The notes under the pieces: generated by a model
Seen by the model: only the letters and a program-made list of their open reading frames with translations
Databases searched by the model: none
What the model was told of the DNA's origin: nothing
NCBI GenBank assembly: GCA_030649935.1
Contig: JAUSFN010000023.1
Location: 1-54,745, forward strand
Source of the DNA: Candidatus Planktophila sp.
GTDB lineage: Bacteria; Actinomycetota; Actinomycetes; Nanopelagicales; Nanopelagicaceae
DNA length: 54,745 nucleotides
Direction of reading: 5' to 3'
In this document: positions 36,050 through 44,557 of the stretch, piece after piece
Position numbering within the stretch: the stretch's first letter is position 1
Layout: every line of letters starts with the position of its first letter
Translations under genes and position numbers: made by a program

Positions 36050-36190
36050 TGCGATACCCTGGCCGCTGCAACTCCTGATCAGCCGGGCGATTCGACTCTT
36101 GCCCTCAAGAGGGTGTGGCGTACGCCTGAGTAGCCCTAAGAGCGACCGTACCCTGAGTTGTAGCGCCCTTCACCGCCGAAGGGCCCTTAA
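36050..36190 (+). promoter_or_regulatory. GC-rich structured leader of the uracil/xanthine permease gene
   Basis: This stretch is richer in GC than its surroundings and holds several self-complementary elements: CTCTT/AAGAG around GCCCTC (36096-36111), the palindrome GGCGTACGCC (36117-36126) and the hairpin GCCCTTC/GAAGGGC with loop ACCGCC (36165-36184) just before the GGAGGA ribosome-binding site. It does not match a riboswitch class I can name, and no T run marks a terminator. A cis-regulatory RNA sensing a nucleobase or nucleotide is plausible but unproven. Confidence 0.4.
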
Positions 36191-36205
36191 GAAGCTGGAG
36201 GAGAT

Positions 36206-37465
36206 ATGTCTCTGTTTACATGGAAACTTCATGGGGATGGTAAATCAATTTCATCGGGCGAGGTCGTTTCTACCGATGAACGCCTTACCTGGCCCCGCAC
36301 TTTTGGCGTTGGACTCCAACATATCGCTGCGATGTTCGGTGCCACCTTCCTCGTTCCCCTCATAACCGGCTTTCCACCAACGACGACACTCTTCTTCTCA
36401 GGTGTTGGAACTCTCATTTTCTTAGCACTCACCAAAAATAAAGTACCAAGTTACCTTGGATCATCCTTTGCATTTCTAGCCCCTATCGCCGCTGCAAAAT
36501 CCGGGGGTGGAATGTCTGCAGCCCTCGGCGGCGTCGTAGTTACCGGTCTTATTTTGGTGGCAGTTGGTCTCTTTGTCCGCCAAGCTGGAATTGGTTGGAT
36601 TAACTGGATGTTGCCGCCAGTAGTTACTGGAACAATCGTCATGGTCATAGGTTTAAATCTGGCTGGAGCGGCTAAAAACAATTTTGCTGCCGGACCCACT
36701 GTTGGTGTTATCACTCTTGCATCAATTGCGCTTATCGCTGCAGGCTCTAGAGGGTTCTTAAGCCGGATCAGTATTTTTGCCGGACTTGTTATCGGTTACG
36801 GTTATGCATACGCAATGGGAGATGTTAATACCGATGCTATTTCTGCAGCGAAGTGGTTTGCTCTTCCTAAATTTACATCACCAACATTTGATGGCAAAGC
36901 GATAGTTTTATTCTTGCCAGTAGTTCTCGTTTTGATCGCTGAAAATGTCGGCCACGTTAAAGCAGTGTCGGCTATGACAGGCAAGAACTTAGATGATCAA
37001 ATGGGAACGGCGCTAATGGCCGATGGAGTTGCAACGACTCTGGCCGGTATCGGTGGTGGATCAGGTACTACAACATATGCCGAAAATATTGGTGTTATGG
37101 CAGCTACTCGAGTTTATTCAACGGCGGCATATTGGATTGCTGGTTTTGGTGCTATCGGACTATCACTTTCTCCTAAGTTTGGCGCAGTTCTAAGCTCTAC
37201 CCCTGTCGGTGCACTTGGCGGTGTGGGCGTAGCGTTGTTTGGAATGATTGGTGTGCTTGGTGCACGCATATGGATTGAGGGTAAAGTCGATTTCGCCAAT
37301 TCAACGAATTTAATCGTTGCTGCATCGGCGCTGATTATCGGCATTTCAGATATGTCATGGACCCGCGGGGATTACACTTTCAATGGCATCATTAATGCAA
37401 CAGTGGTTGCAATTGTGGGATATCGCGTATTACATTCAATCTCATCGTCTCGAGGTACGAACTAA
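36206..37465 (+). CDS. NCS2-family uracil/xanthine permease
   Basis: 419 residues, about fourteen helices in the UraA fold. Family motifs are VGLQHIAAMFGATFLVPLITG split as QHIAAMFGATFLVP, then LGSSFAFLAPI, IAENVGHVKAVS (the E-x-x-G-H substrate site) and GGGSGTTTYAENIGVMA. The T-T-Y-x-E-N block favours uracil over xanthine, but the range is uncertain. It imports a nucleobase with protons. Strong GGAGGA site and an extended leader. A second nucleobase transporter of the NCS1 type is at 30118-31542. Confidence 0.9.
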   Translation: MSLFTWKLHGDGKSISSGEVVSTDERLTWPRTFGVGLQHIAAMFGATFLVPLITGFPPTTTLFFSGVGTLIFLALTKNKVPSYLGSSFAFLAPIAAAKSGGGMSAALGGVVVTGLILVAVGLFVRQAGIGWINWMLPPVVTGTIVMVIGLNLAGAAKNNFAAGPTVGVITLASIALIAAGSRGFLSRISIFAGLVIGYGYAYAMGDVNTDAISAAKWFALPKFTSPTFDGKAIVLFLPVVLVLIAENVGHVKAVSAMTGKNLDDQMGTALMADGVATTLAGIGGGSGTTTYAENIGVMAATRVYSTAAYWIAGFGAIGLSLSPKFGAVLSSTPVGALGGVGVALFGMIGVLGARIWIEGKVDFANSTNLIVAASALIIGISDMSWTRGDYTFNGIINATVVAIVGYRVLHSISSSRGTN

Positions 37466-37491
37466 TCAATTTCTTTGGCTAAACTAGATTT

Positions 37492-38136
37492 ATGGTGATT
37501 CCATCGCGGCTAACTGAATACATTGTGGCCGCGATGGTAATCATTCTGGCTCCAGGCCCGAGTGTTTTATTTGTCATTGCACGCGCAATTTCCTGGGGGC
37601 GCAAAGTAGCGATTTTTACCGTTGCCGGAAATGTCACCGGCTCGTTTGTGCTCTCAGTTTTCGTTGCCATTGGTCTTGGGCCGCTCTTGCAAAGATCTGA
37701 ACTCGCCTATACCGCAGTTCAATGGGGTGGAGGTCTCTATTTAATGTATCTGGGTGTAGATGCCATTAAACATCGAGCGATACACGCCGCCGATATGAGA
37801 AATCAGGGAGATAGTGCACCTACCGTTGCTCGCTCTATCAGAGATGGTTTCTGGGTCGGCTCCCTTAATCCCAAAGCGATAGTTTTTTATGCAGCGGTCC
37901 TGCCGCAGTTCATCGATAGAGAGCGTGGCAGCGTTACAGCTCAACTTATTTTGCTCGGTGCTATTTTTTCAACGCTAGCCTTCATCTCTGACGGTACATG
38001 GGGATTGCTTGCCGGTACGGCGCGTCAATGGTTGGCAACCGATGCCACACGCATAGAAAAGCTCCGCGCCGGGGGTGGTTCAATCATGATTCTCTTAGGT
38101 GTTGCAGTTCTAATCTCAGCCATTGTCAGCCCTTAG
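37492..38136 (+). CDS. LysE/RhtB-family amino-acid exporter
   Basis: 214 residues with six hydrophobic helices. The N-terminal helix has LAPGPSVLFVIARAISWGRK, the LysE family G-P block, and DGFWVGSLNPKAIVFYAAVLPQF has the conserved N-P-K-A motif. Members export basic or neutral amino acids and homoserine lactones; the substrate here is unknown. It starts 26 bases after the uracil permease stop and the nuclease gene follows by 15 bases, so these could share transcription. Confidence 0.9.
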   Translation: MVIPSRLTEYIVAAMVIILAPGPSVLFVIARAISWGRKVAIFTVAGNVTGSFVLSVFVAIGLGPLLQRSELAYTAVQWGGGLYLMYLGVDAIKHRAIHAADMRNQGDSAPTVARSIRDGFWVGSLNPKAIVFYAAVLPQFIDRERGSVTAQLILLGAIFSTLAFISDGTWGLLAGTARQWLATDATRIEKLRAGGGSIMILLGVAVLISAIVSP

Positions 38137-38151
38137 ATAGAGAATACGAGT

Positions 38152-38835
38152 ATGAAAAAACCGATAAAACCAGCCCGTGAATATATCTCCCCCTCTGATT
38201 TAACTTTTGGATTATCAACCTGCAAGCGTTGTCTCTGGATTAAATACTGGTACAAATTAAGCGCGCCTCTGCAAATGCCCCTTGTTGGTACGCTCTCGGC
38301 GCTACAGGAGGAGAAGTTTCATAACGCAGATATGCCAACAATTGATTCAACTCTGCGTCCTGGGACCATTACCAAATGGGGAGAGTTTGTTAAAAGTAAA
38401 CCATTGCGCATTAATGAGAGTGAAACGCGCTGGCGCATCCTAGGCAAATACGATTTAGTGGCGACTAATGCTGATGGCACTCTCGGCCTTATAGACTGCA
38501 AAGTATCTGATAGCCAGAGAGATAGCGGTGCTTTTTACTCACCTCAATTAGAGGCATACTCATATGCTTTAGAAAATCCAGCTGCAGGAAAAGGACAGAT
38601 AGTTGCATCACAAGGTCTGTTGATTTGGAAGCCGGTAAATGCACTAGGTGATGACCGTAGTTCTTTTGCTTTTGGCGTCGATCAAAAGTACGTTGCAGTC
38701 GAGCGTGATTCTGCACATTTCTTAAATGTTATCGAAGATTTTATTAATGTATTAGAGGCAGAGCTTCCAGAACCTGGCTCCGAGTGCTCAACTTGTATTT
38801 ATTTAGGGGCACGTAACGCTTTAGATAATCTCTAA
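38152..38835 (+). CDS. PD-(D/E)XK nuclease-family protein with predicted Fe-S cluster (Cas4/RecB-like)
   Basis: 227 residues. The nuclease core appears as GKYDLVA (Asp 101), LIDCK (Asp 115, Lys 117) and SPQLEAYSYAL (Gln 132, Tyr 136), matching the D...(D/E)-x-K...Q-x3-Y pattern of the Cas4/RecB/AddB class. Cysteines sit at Cys 24 and Cys 27 (CKRC) and Cys 212 and Cys 215 (CSTC), N- and C-terminal to the core as in [4Fe-4S] Cas4-type proteins. No helicase domain, cas gene or CRISPR array is nearby. A role in DNA repair or end processing is plausible; partners are unknown. Confidence 0.75.
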   Translation: MKKPIKPAREYISPSDLTFGLSTCKRCLWIKYWYKLSAPLQMPLVGTLSALQEEKFHNADMPTIDSTLRPGTITKWGEFVKSKPLRINESETRWRILGKYDLVATNADGTLGLIDCKVSDSQRDSGAFYSPQLEAYSYALENPAAGKGQIVASQGLLIWKPVNALGDDRSSFAFGVDQKYVAVERDSAHFLNVIEDFINVLEAELPEPGSECSTCIYLGARNALDNL

Positions 38836-39533
38836 TCCTCTTCGCCTGCAACGTTTATTTCATCGGGATTGCTTTTTTTCGGTGCATAAATATCTATGTA
38901 CTCTTGACCAGACATCTCTTGGATTTTATTCATTATCTGATCGGTCACAGTGCGCAGGTACTGCAAATCAGTTGAATCTCCATCGAAATACATAGGCTCG
39001 CCAAAGACCATTCCTACTCGGTGCAAATTTGGAATTACTTTTCCGGTTGGCTGAATCTTGTCGGTATTAGACATTGCAACGGGGATAACCGGCGCACCAG
39101 ATTCGATTGCAAGGCGGGCGATGCCAGTCCGGCCCCTATAGAGTCGACCATCTGGAGATCTAGTTCCCTCTGGGTAAATTCCCAAACAGTCACCTTCGGC
39201 CAAAACCTTAAGGCCAGTGATAAGAGCGGCCTCACTTCGACGCCCACCAGATCGATCTACCGGAACTTGACCAAGTGCGATGAAAGTTAACTTCTTCATT
39301 AAGCCCTTTGGACCAGGAGATGTGAAATACTCGCTCTTTGCCAAAAAAGTCACTTTGCGTGGAACCACCAGGGGCATAAAAATCGAATCGCTAAAGGAGA
39401 GGTGGTTTGAGGCGATGATGACTGGGCCTTTAGCGGGAACATTTCGCAAGCCCTTAACCTTTGGACGAAAAGCGCTCATCAAAAATGGCGTGAGGAAGGC
39501 GCGCAAGAGACCATACGGGAGTTTGTTGAGCAC
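38832..39533 (-). CDS. plsC: 1-acyl-sn-glycerol-3-phosphate acyltransferase family protein
   Basis: 233 residues from a GTG. The H-x4-D motif is in NHLSFSD and the second motif is YPEGTRSPDGRLYRGRTG in two blocks, YPEGTRSPDG and RGRTGIARLA. A short N-terminal hydrophobic stretch suits membrane association. It matches the Rv2182c-type acyltransferase by position: with glucokinase, SRPBCC, FadD and PimB' it reproduces the order around Rv2182c-Rv2188c. Paralogue of the protein at 23586. Convergent 4-base overlap with the nuclease gene. Confidence 0.9.
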   Translation of the reverse strand: MLNKLPYGLLRAFLTPFLMSAFRPKVKGLRNVPAKGPVIIASNHLSFSDSIFMPLVVPRKVTFLAKSEYFTSPGPKGLMKKLTFIALGQVPVDRSGGRRSEAALITGLKVLAEGDCLGIYPEGTRSPDGRLYRGRTGIARLAIESGAPVIPVAMSNTDKIQPTGKVIPNLHRVGMVFGEPMYFDGDSTDLQYLRTVTDQIMNKIQEMSGQEYIDIYAPKKSNPDEINVAGEED

Positions 39534-39592
39534 TCACCTAATTTAGCCGCTATTGCCCCGTATGACACTATCTGAGGGTGAGCAATCCACCC

Positions 39593-39850
39593 ATGAACCC
39601 CAAGGATGATGGTTCCGATGAGGAAGAGCTCATTCGAAGCGAGTTCGAGTCGATAGTCTCCGGCCTCTCCCTCGATGAATCTAGTACTTCTACATATCTA
39701 GATGAGCTAGATCAAATAGATCGCAATGATCGATTTGTTGCACCGAATCCCCCACCACAATCACCATGCATATTCTTTTTTTCAGCTAAGCGTGCAATTG
39801 AACGCTGGTTCAAGCGTGGTTATCACGAAGATGATGGAGTAGCGCTATGA
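39593..39850 (+). CDS. Small acidic protein of unknown function
   Basis: 85 residues from the ATG at 39593 (a GTG at 39578 would add five). The first half is strongly acidic (DDGSDEEELIRSEFESI, then SGLSLDE and YLDELDQID), the second has FVAPNPPPQSP and a basic-hydrophobic patch AKRAIERWFKRG. Similar short proteins with a D-E-rich front and a P-P-P segment occur in actinobacteria, but I know no function. Its stop overlaps the next gene's start (ATGA), so it is translated with the Gfo/Idh oxidoreductase. Confidence 0.72.
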   Translation: MNPKDDGSDEEELIRSEFESIVSGLSLDESSTSTYLDELDQIDRNDRFVAPNPPPQSPCIFFFSAKRAIERWFKRGYHEDDGVAL

Positions 39851-40830
39851 AAAACTTTAGATGGGGAATCTTAGGCACGGGAGGAATTGCACAAGCATTT
39901 GTCGAAGATCTATCGCGGGCAGAAGGACATCGTGTCGTCGCCGTTGGCTCACGTTCAATTAATAGTGCACAGAAATTTGCGAGCACAATTATCGGCGCAA
40001 CAGCATATGGAACGTACGAGGATTTAGTGGCTGATGAAAGCGTTGATGCAATTTATGTTGCGACACCGCACCCAATGCACGAGGAACATTCACTGCTAGC
40101 AATGAATGCCGGAAAACCCGTCTTATGTGAAAAACCCTTCGCTATGTCGGCGATACAAGCACAATCAATGATCAACGCTTCACACATAAATGGCGTTGCG
40201 CTCCTTGAGGCAATGTGGACGCGATATTTACCTCACATTGCAATGGTGCGTCAAATTCTGAGAAGCAACGTTCTTGGTCAGATACAAACAGTAGAGGCCG
40301 ATCATGGTCAACGATTAGCCGACCAAGGAATTGCGCGCTTAGTTGATCCGCATTTAGGAGGAGGAGCGCTTTTAGATCTTGGAATTTATCCAATCTCATT
40401 TGCTCACTTAATTTTAGGAGCCCCCGCATACATCACGGCTCGCGCAGTGATGACTGATCGTGGCGTAGATGCACAAACGAGTGCAATATTTGACTATAAC
40501 AATGGCGCACAAGCGATTATTAATACAACTATGATCGCGCAAACTCCATGCCGCGCCGTTGTCAGTGGATTGTTAGGGCGACTTGAAATAGATCGCACAT
40601 TTTATAATCCTTCAAGTATGCGGGTAGTGTTATTCGATGGCACAACTACTGAATATCCAAATTCCTATAGTGGACATGGTCTTCGTGAGCAAGCAATTGA
40701 AATGGCGCGAGTTGTTCGTGCCGGTATTCTTGAATCACCATTAATGCCACATCATGAATCTATTTCAGTAATGAAATCAATGGATGAGATAAGAAGTCAG
40801 ATAAAACTTAAGTATCCCTTTGAAAATTAA
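39847..40830 (+). CDS. Gfo/Idh/MocA family oxidoreductase
   Basis: 327 residues. N-terminal Rossmann motif GILGTGGIAQAFVEDL, VLCEKPFAMS holding the E-K-P motif, EAMWTRYLPH and GGALLDLGIYPISFAHLILG with the family D-x-G-x-Y-P block; this set resembles trans-1,2-dihydrobenzene-1,2-diol dehydrogenase-like members. NAD(P)-dependent sugar or polyol oxidoreduction is expected; substrate unknown. Translationally coupled to the small acidic protein. Convergent 4-base overlap with the glucokinase gene. Confidence 0.9.
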   Translation: MKNFRWGILGTGGIAQAFVEDLSRAEGHRVVAVGSRSINSAQKFASTIIGATAYGTYEDLVADESVDAIYVATPHPMHEEHSLLAMNAGKPVLCEKPFAMSAIQAQSMINASHINGVALLEAMWTRYLPHIAMVRQILRSNVLGQIQTVEADHGQRLADQGIARLVDPHLGGGALLDLGIYPISFAHLILGAPAYITARAVMTDRGVDAQTSAIFDYNNGAQAIINTTMIAQTPCRAVVSGLLGRLEIDRTFYNPSSMRVVLFDGTTTEYPNSYSGHGLREQAIEMARVVRAGILESPLMPHHESISVMKSMDEIRSQIKLKYPFEN

Positions 40831-41771
40831 AGCCTAGCTAAGTCGGCAACTCCGACAAGGCCAGCCTTATTACCTAACTGCGCAGCAATAATCTGCGGAT
40901 ATGGATGCTTTCCTGCAAATGGCATTGTCCGTTCGAGGGCTTCACGAGTTGGTTTCAATAAAATCTCTCCCGCCTCAATCACTCCCCCGCCAATAACAAC
41001 GCAGGCGGGATCCAAAATTATAGATAGTGAGGCGATTCCTGCACCTAGCCATTGGCCAGTTGTAGTAAAGGCCGCAAGTGCAACTGGGTCACCATCACGG
41101 GCAGCATCTGTAATTGCTGAGCCCGTTAACCCTGCAACAGTTCCATCACCGCGCGATAATAAATTTCGCGCAATTTCAGGGCTTGCATTAATTGCTTCAC
41201 GCGCATGACGTAAGAGCGCTTTACCGGATGCATACTGCTCGAAACATCCACGAGCTCCACATCCACAAAGATGACCATCCGGTACGACTCGGATATGTCC
41301 AAACTCAGCGGCAATTCCAAAAGCCCCACGGTAGAGATCTCCGTTTACAACTATTCCGCCACCGATTCCAGTTCCAACGGTCAACATCATCATGTGGGCT
41401 TGATTTTGCCCTGCTCCAAACTTTGCCTCTCCCCAAGCGGCAGCATTTGCATCGTTTTCAATGATGACGGGAAGACCAATTAAAGTTGTTAGCTCGTAAT
41501 CTAAATTGACACCATTCCAGTCGGCGATGTTGGGAGTTGCAAGCATTGTCTTTCGATCAGATGAAACAAATCCAGCTGCAGAAACACCTATGGATGCAGC
41601 TTGATGCTTGGCTAATAACTCCTTGGCGATATCTGCAATAGCTTGTGTAAGAACGCTCCCCCCTTGTCGAGGTGTATCGGTTCTAGCTGTTGCCAATACT
41701 GAACCAGACTCGTCAACAACCCCTCCCAAAATTTTGGTGCCGCCAACATCGATACCAATTGTGAGGGCCAT
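40827..41771 (-). CDS. glk: ROK-family glucokinase
   Basis: 314 residues. The ATP motif IGIDVGGTKILGGVVD opens the protein, the sugar site ENDANAAAWGE and TVGTGIGGGIV follow, and the zinc-binding ROK signature CGCGARGCFEQYASG is complete. The length and motifs match actinobacterial ROK glucokinases that phosphorylate glucose to glucose 6-phosphate, the substrate of Ino1. It follows the SRPBCC gene by 9 bases on the same strand. Confidence 0.9.
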   Translation of the reverse strand: MALTIGIDVGGTKILGGVVDESGSVLATARTDTPRQGGSVLTQAIADIAKELLAKHQAASIGVSAAGFVSSDRKTMLATPNIADWNGVNLDYELTTLIGLPVIIENDANAAAWGEAKFGAGQNQAHMMMLTVGTGIGGGIVVNGDLYRGAFGIAAEFGHIRVVPDGHLCGCGARGCFEQYASGKALLRHAREAINASPEIARNLLSRGDGTVAGLTGSAITDAARDGDPVALAAFTTTGQWLGAGIASLSIILDPACVVIGGGVIEAGEILLKPTREALERTMPFAGKHPYPQIIAAQLGNKAGLVGVADLARL

Positions 41772-41780
41772 AAAAACTAT

Positions 41781-42218
41781 TTACGCCTCAAGTGATGCTT
41801 TAAGTTGAGCCAATGCCGCATCGATCGTTGTTTTTTCAGCTTTCTGACGCATCATCGCTGGAATTGGCATCGAGAGCGAGACCGTTAACTCGTAAGTAAT
41901 CGAAGTTGAATCCTCATCAAGAGTTTTGATTGTGTAGGCACCATCCATGCCAGTTAATAAATCGGCATCATCGAGAGTAAAACTCAACTTTCCTGGTGCA
42001 CCAGACCAGTCGTAATCCAAGATCACCCGGTCCTTCATCATGCCTGCATCGATAACCATCTTTGCCTTGGTGATGCGTCCCTGATCATCGCGGGCAAGCG
42101 CCTCGACTGATTTAATCGAACTGGACCACTCTGGGTACTTTTCTAGGTCAAAAAGCGCTTGTGTTACCGCATCCAATGGGGCCTCTACTGTGATTGTCGA
42201 ACTGCTGAATTCGCTCAT
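41781..42218 (-). CDS. SRPBCC (START-like) family protein
   Basis: 145 residues. The sequence runs SSTITVEAPLDAVTQALFDLEKYPEW in two blocks, ITVEAPLDAVTQAL and LEKYPEWSSSIKSV, the polyketide-cyclase/START-like opening, with alternating strands and a C-terminal helix. Members bind lipids or hydrophobic ligands. M. tuberculosis Rv2185c is the positional match, next to fadD15. Function unknown; lipid handling is a reasonable guess. It diverges from fadD across 55 bases. Confidence 0.87.
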   Translation of the reverse strand: MSEFSSSTITVEAPLDAVTQALFDLEKYPEWSSSIKSVEALARDDQGRITKAKMVIDAGMMKDRVILDYDWSGAPGKLSFTLDDADLLTGMDGAYTIKTLDEDSTSITYELTVSLSMPIPAMMRQKAEKTTIDAALAQLKASLEA

Positions 42219-42273
42219 GGAGATAGATTACCCCCCTTCCCTAATTAATAATCCAGGCACTAGCGTTAGCGCC

Positions 42274-44064
42274 ATGAATGAGATCACTAATCCAGCCCTT
42301 GTCCCCGCCCCTACTGCCGGAAATCTAACGAATTTGATTGCCGAGCGAGCATGGTTTGAGCCTGAGAGAATCATTATGTCGCGACCCCTCGGTGATGCAT
42401 GGCAGAGCATCACTGCTAAAGAGGCAGAGCAACAGATTCGAGAGGTTGCAAAAGGTCTTATCGCCGCTGGCGTGCAGATGGGAGATCGAGTTGCAATTAT
42501 GTCGCGCACTCGTTATGAGTGGACGATTTTGGACTTTGCAATTTGGTTTGCCGGCGGAGTTGTAGTTCCGGTCTATGACACCTCGTCGGCAGAGCAGATT
42601 GACTGGATACTCAATGACTCATCTTCTGTTGCAATAATCGTTGAAACACCGACACTTCGTGACTTAGTACAGACCGTTCTTCCGGCACATACTCAGCATA
42701 TGTGGACGATGACCGATGATGTTTTAAGCATTCTACAATCGGCAGGGGCTCACATTGGAGATGAAGAGATTGATCGACGCCGAAATTCACTTGTGCCCGA
42801 CACTCTTGCAACACTCATTTATACATCAGGTACAACTGGTAAACCAAAGGGCGTTGGACTAACTCATGGAAATTTCTTGGCAGAGTGTGGAAATGTTGTG
42901 CAGGGTGCATCTGACTTATTTTTAAAACCAGGTGGCTCAACACTTCTATTTTTACCTGTCGCACATGTATTTGGACGCATGGTAGAAATTGGCGCAATCG
43001 CGGCTGGCCTTCACTTAGCGCACTGCAGTGATCCAGTTGGGCGTCTACCGATGGATCTTGCTTCTTTTAAACCAACATTTGTACTGGCCGTTCCTCGAAT
43101 CTTTGAAAAGATTTATAACGGTGCAGAGGCGCGGGCAGAGGCTGCAGGTAAGGGCAAAATCTTTAGAAAATCCGCCGAGGTCGCAATTGCTTACTCTGAG
43201 AGCCTAGATAAGAAATCTGTTTCACCGCTATTGGCTATCAAACATAAACTCTTTGACAAGCTTGTCTTTTCTAAGATTCGAGCCGGGATGGGCGGGAAAG
43301 TTGAAGCGGCAATCTCTGGGGGTGCCCCACTTGGAGTGCGTCTGGGTCACTTCTACCGTGGTGCTGGCATCACAGTTCTTGAAGGGTATGGCTTGACTGA
43401 AACAACCGCTGGTGCCACGTTAAATTTAACTCATGCCCATCGAGTTGGTTCAGTAGGCCGACCAGTACCTGGTACTTCAATAAAAATCGCAGAAGATGGC
43501 GAAGTTCTCATCCGTGGAGCCATTGTTATGCGCGGGTATTGGCAAAATGAGGCGGCAAATGAAGAGGTCTTCACCGAGGATCGCTGGTTCAAGTCCGGAG
43601 ATTTAGGAAGATTAGATGAAGAAGGCTTTCTATACATCGTTGGTCGTAAGAAAGAGCTCATTGTTACAGCTGGAGGAAAAAACGTCGCCCCTGCCGTTCT
43701 GGAGGATCGTTTACGCGCACACGCTCTTGTAAGTCAGTGCATGGTCGTTGGAGATAATCAACCATTTATCGCAGCCCTAATAACAATCGACCAAGATTTA
43801 CTTAAATCGTGGGTCAGTAATAACAAAAAAGAAGGCGCATCTATGGCAGATCTTGCCCATGACCCGGATCTTATTTCGGTAATTCAAACTGCAGTCGATG
43901 AGGCGAACAAAGCGGTCAGTAAGGCTGAATCAATCCGCAAATTTGTAATCTTGCCTACCGACTTCACGATCGCAGGTGGTCACTTAACTCCTAAACTTTC
44001 ACTCAAGCGGCATGTAGTTGCTAAAGAGTTCGCCAAGGAGATTGAGCAACTCTTCACTAAGTAA
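42274..44064 (+). CDS. fadD: Long-chain acyl-CoA synthetase
   Basis: 596 residues from the ATG at 42274; the longer frame from 42190 would overlap the divergent SRPBCC gene. The AMP-binding motif LIYTSGTTGKPKG is at 181-193, GYGLTETTAG follows, and GWFKSGDLG-type residues appear as DRWFKSGDLGRLD, with KKELIVTAGGKNVAP near the C-terminus. It activates fatty acids to acyl-CoA via acyl-AMP, and matches fadD15 (Rv2187) by position. The two-component genes follow immediately. Confidence 0.93.
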   Translation: MNEITNPALVPAPTAGNLTNLIAERAWFEPERIIMSRPLGDAWQSITAKEAEQQIREVAKGLIAAGVQMGDRVAIMSRTRYEWTILDFAIWFAGGVVVPVYDTSSAEQIDWILNDSSSVAIIVETPTLRDLVQTVLPAHTQHMWTMTDDVLSILQSAGAHIGDEEIDRRRNSLVPDTLATLIYTSGTTGKPKGVGLTHGNFLAECGNVVQGASDLFLKPGGSTLLFLPVAHVFGRMVEIGAIAAGLHLAHCSDPVGRLPMDLASFKPTFVLAVPRIFEKIYNGAEARAEAAGKGKIFRKSAEVAIAYSESLDKKSVSPLLAIKHKLFDKLVFSKIRAGMGGKVEAAISGGAPLGVRLGHFYRGAGITVLEGYGLTETTAGATLNLTHAHRVGSVGRPVPGTSIKIAEDGEVLIRGAIVMRGYWQNEAANEEVFTEDRWFKSGDLGRLDEEGFLYIVGRKKELIVTAGGKNVAPAVLEDRLRAHALVSQCMVVGDNQPFIAALITIDQDLLKSWVSNNKKEGASMADLAHDPDLISVIQTAVDEANKAVSKAESIRKFVILPTDFTIAGGHLTPKLSLKRHVVAKEFAKEIEQLFTK

Positions 44065-44068
44065 AAAT

Positions 44069-44557
44069 GTGAATCCAAATGAGCGAGTTAGACTCGCACA
44101 AGATTTACATGATGGGATTGCACAGGACTTAGTTGGCTTGGGATATCGCATCGACGCACTTGTTGCTGCGATTGGAACGCCGAATGATATCCGAGCAGAA
44201 CTCAGAACTATTCGCTTTGCCATGAGCGATTTAGTTGAAAAAGTGCGTAGTGAGATCTTTGAACTTCGAACAAATTCATCGAACTTAGATTCTCGCACTG
44301 CATTTGAGAGCGCTTCAGAATTTGAGTTGGAAAAGATTTTTGCAGAGCTCTTAAGAAATGTAGAAACCCACTCCAAAGCCACTGAATTAAAGATTACAGT
44401 CCATGACAATGGCATTGGCGGTGCTTTAGAAAAGCTCGGGCACCATGGATTAACTGGAGTGCGCGAACGTGTTCATAATCTCAATGGAGGGCTCGCAATA
44501 GAATCGAATAGTGAGGGGACCAGGGTTTTAGTGACGGTTCCTTTGGCGCAACTATGA
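44069..44557 (+). CDS. Minimal NarL-type sensor histidine kinase without sensor domain
   Basis: 162 residues from the GTG at 44069; TTG codons at 44042 and 44018 are alternative starts inside the fadD end. The HisKA_3 block ERVRLAQDLHDGIAQDL gives the phosphoacceptor His 14. An ATPase domain follows with N-box Asn 97 (ELLRNVETHS), G1 box DNGIG at 113-117 and G2 box HHGLTGVRERV. Only 16 residues separate Asn 97 from Asp 113, about half the usual distance, so a strand pair seems missing. No sensor or transmembrane segment. Overlaps the response regulator by 4 bases. Confidence 0.75.
   Translation: MNPNERVRLAQDLHDGIAQDLVGLGYRIDALVAAIGTPNDIRAELRTIRFAMSDLVEKVRSEIFELRTNSSNLDSRTAFESASEFELEKIFAELLRNVETHSKATELKITVHDNGIGGALEKLGHHGLTGVRERVHNLNGGLAIESNSEGTRVLVTVPLAQL

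Noticed and set aside
36099-36365. Open frame of 88 codons overlapping the permease leader and 5' end
   Set aside because: Most of it is inside the permease gene in another frame, and the part in the leader is better explained as structured RNA; no ribosome-binding site.
38152-38835. CRISPR-Cas locus suggested by the Cas4-like protein
   Set aside because: No direct-repeat array and no other cas-like gene in the window.
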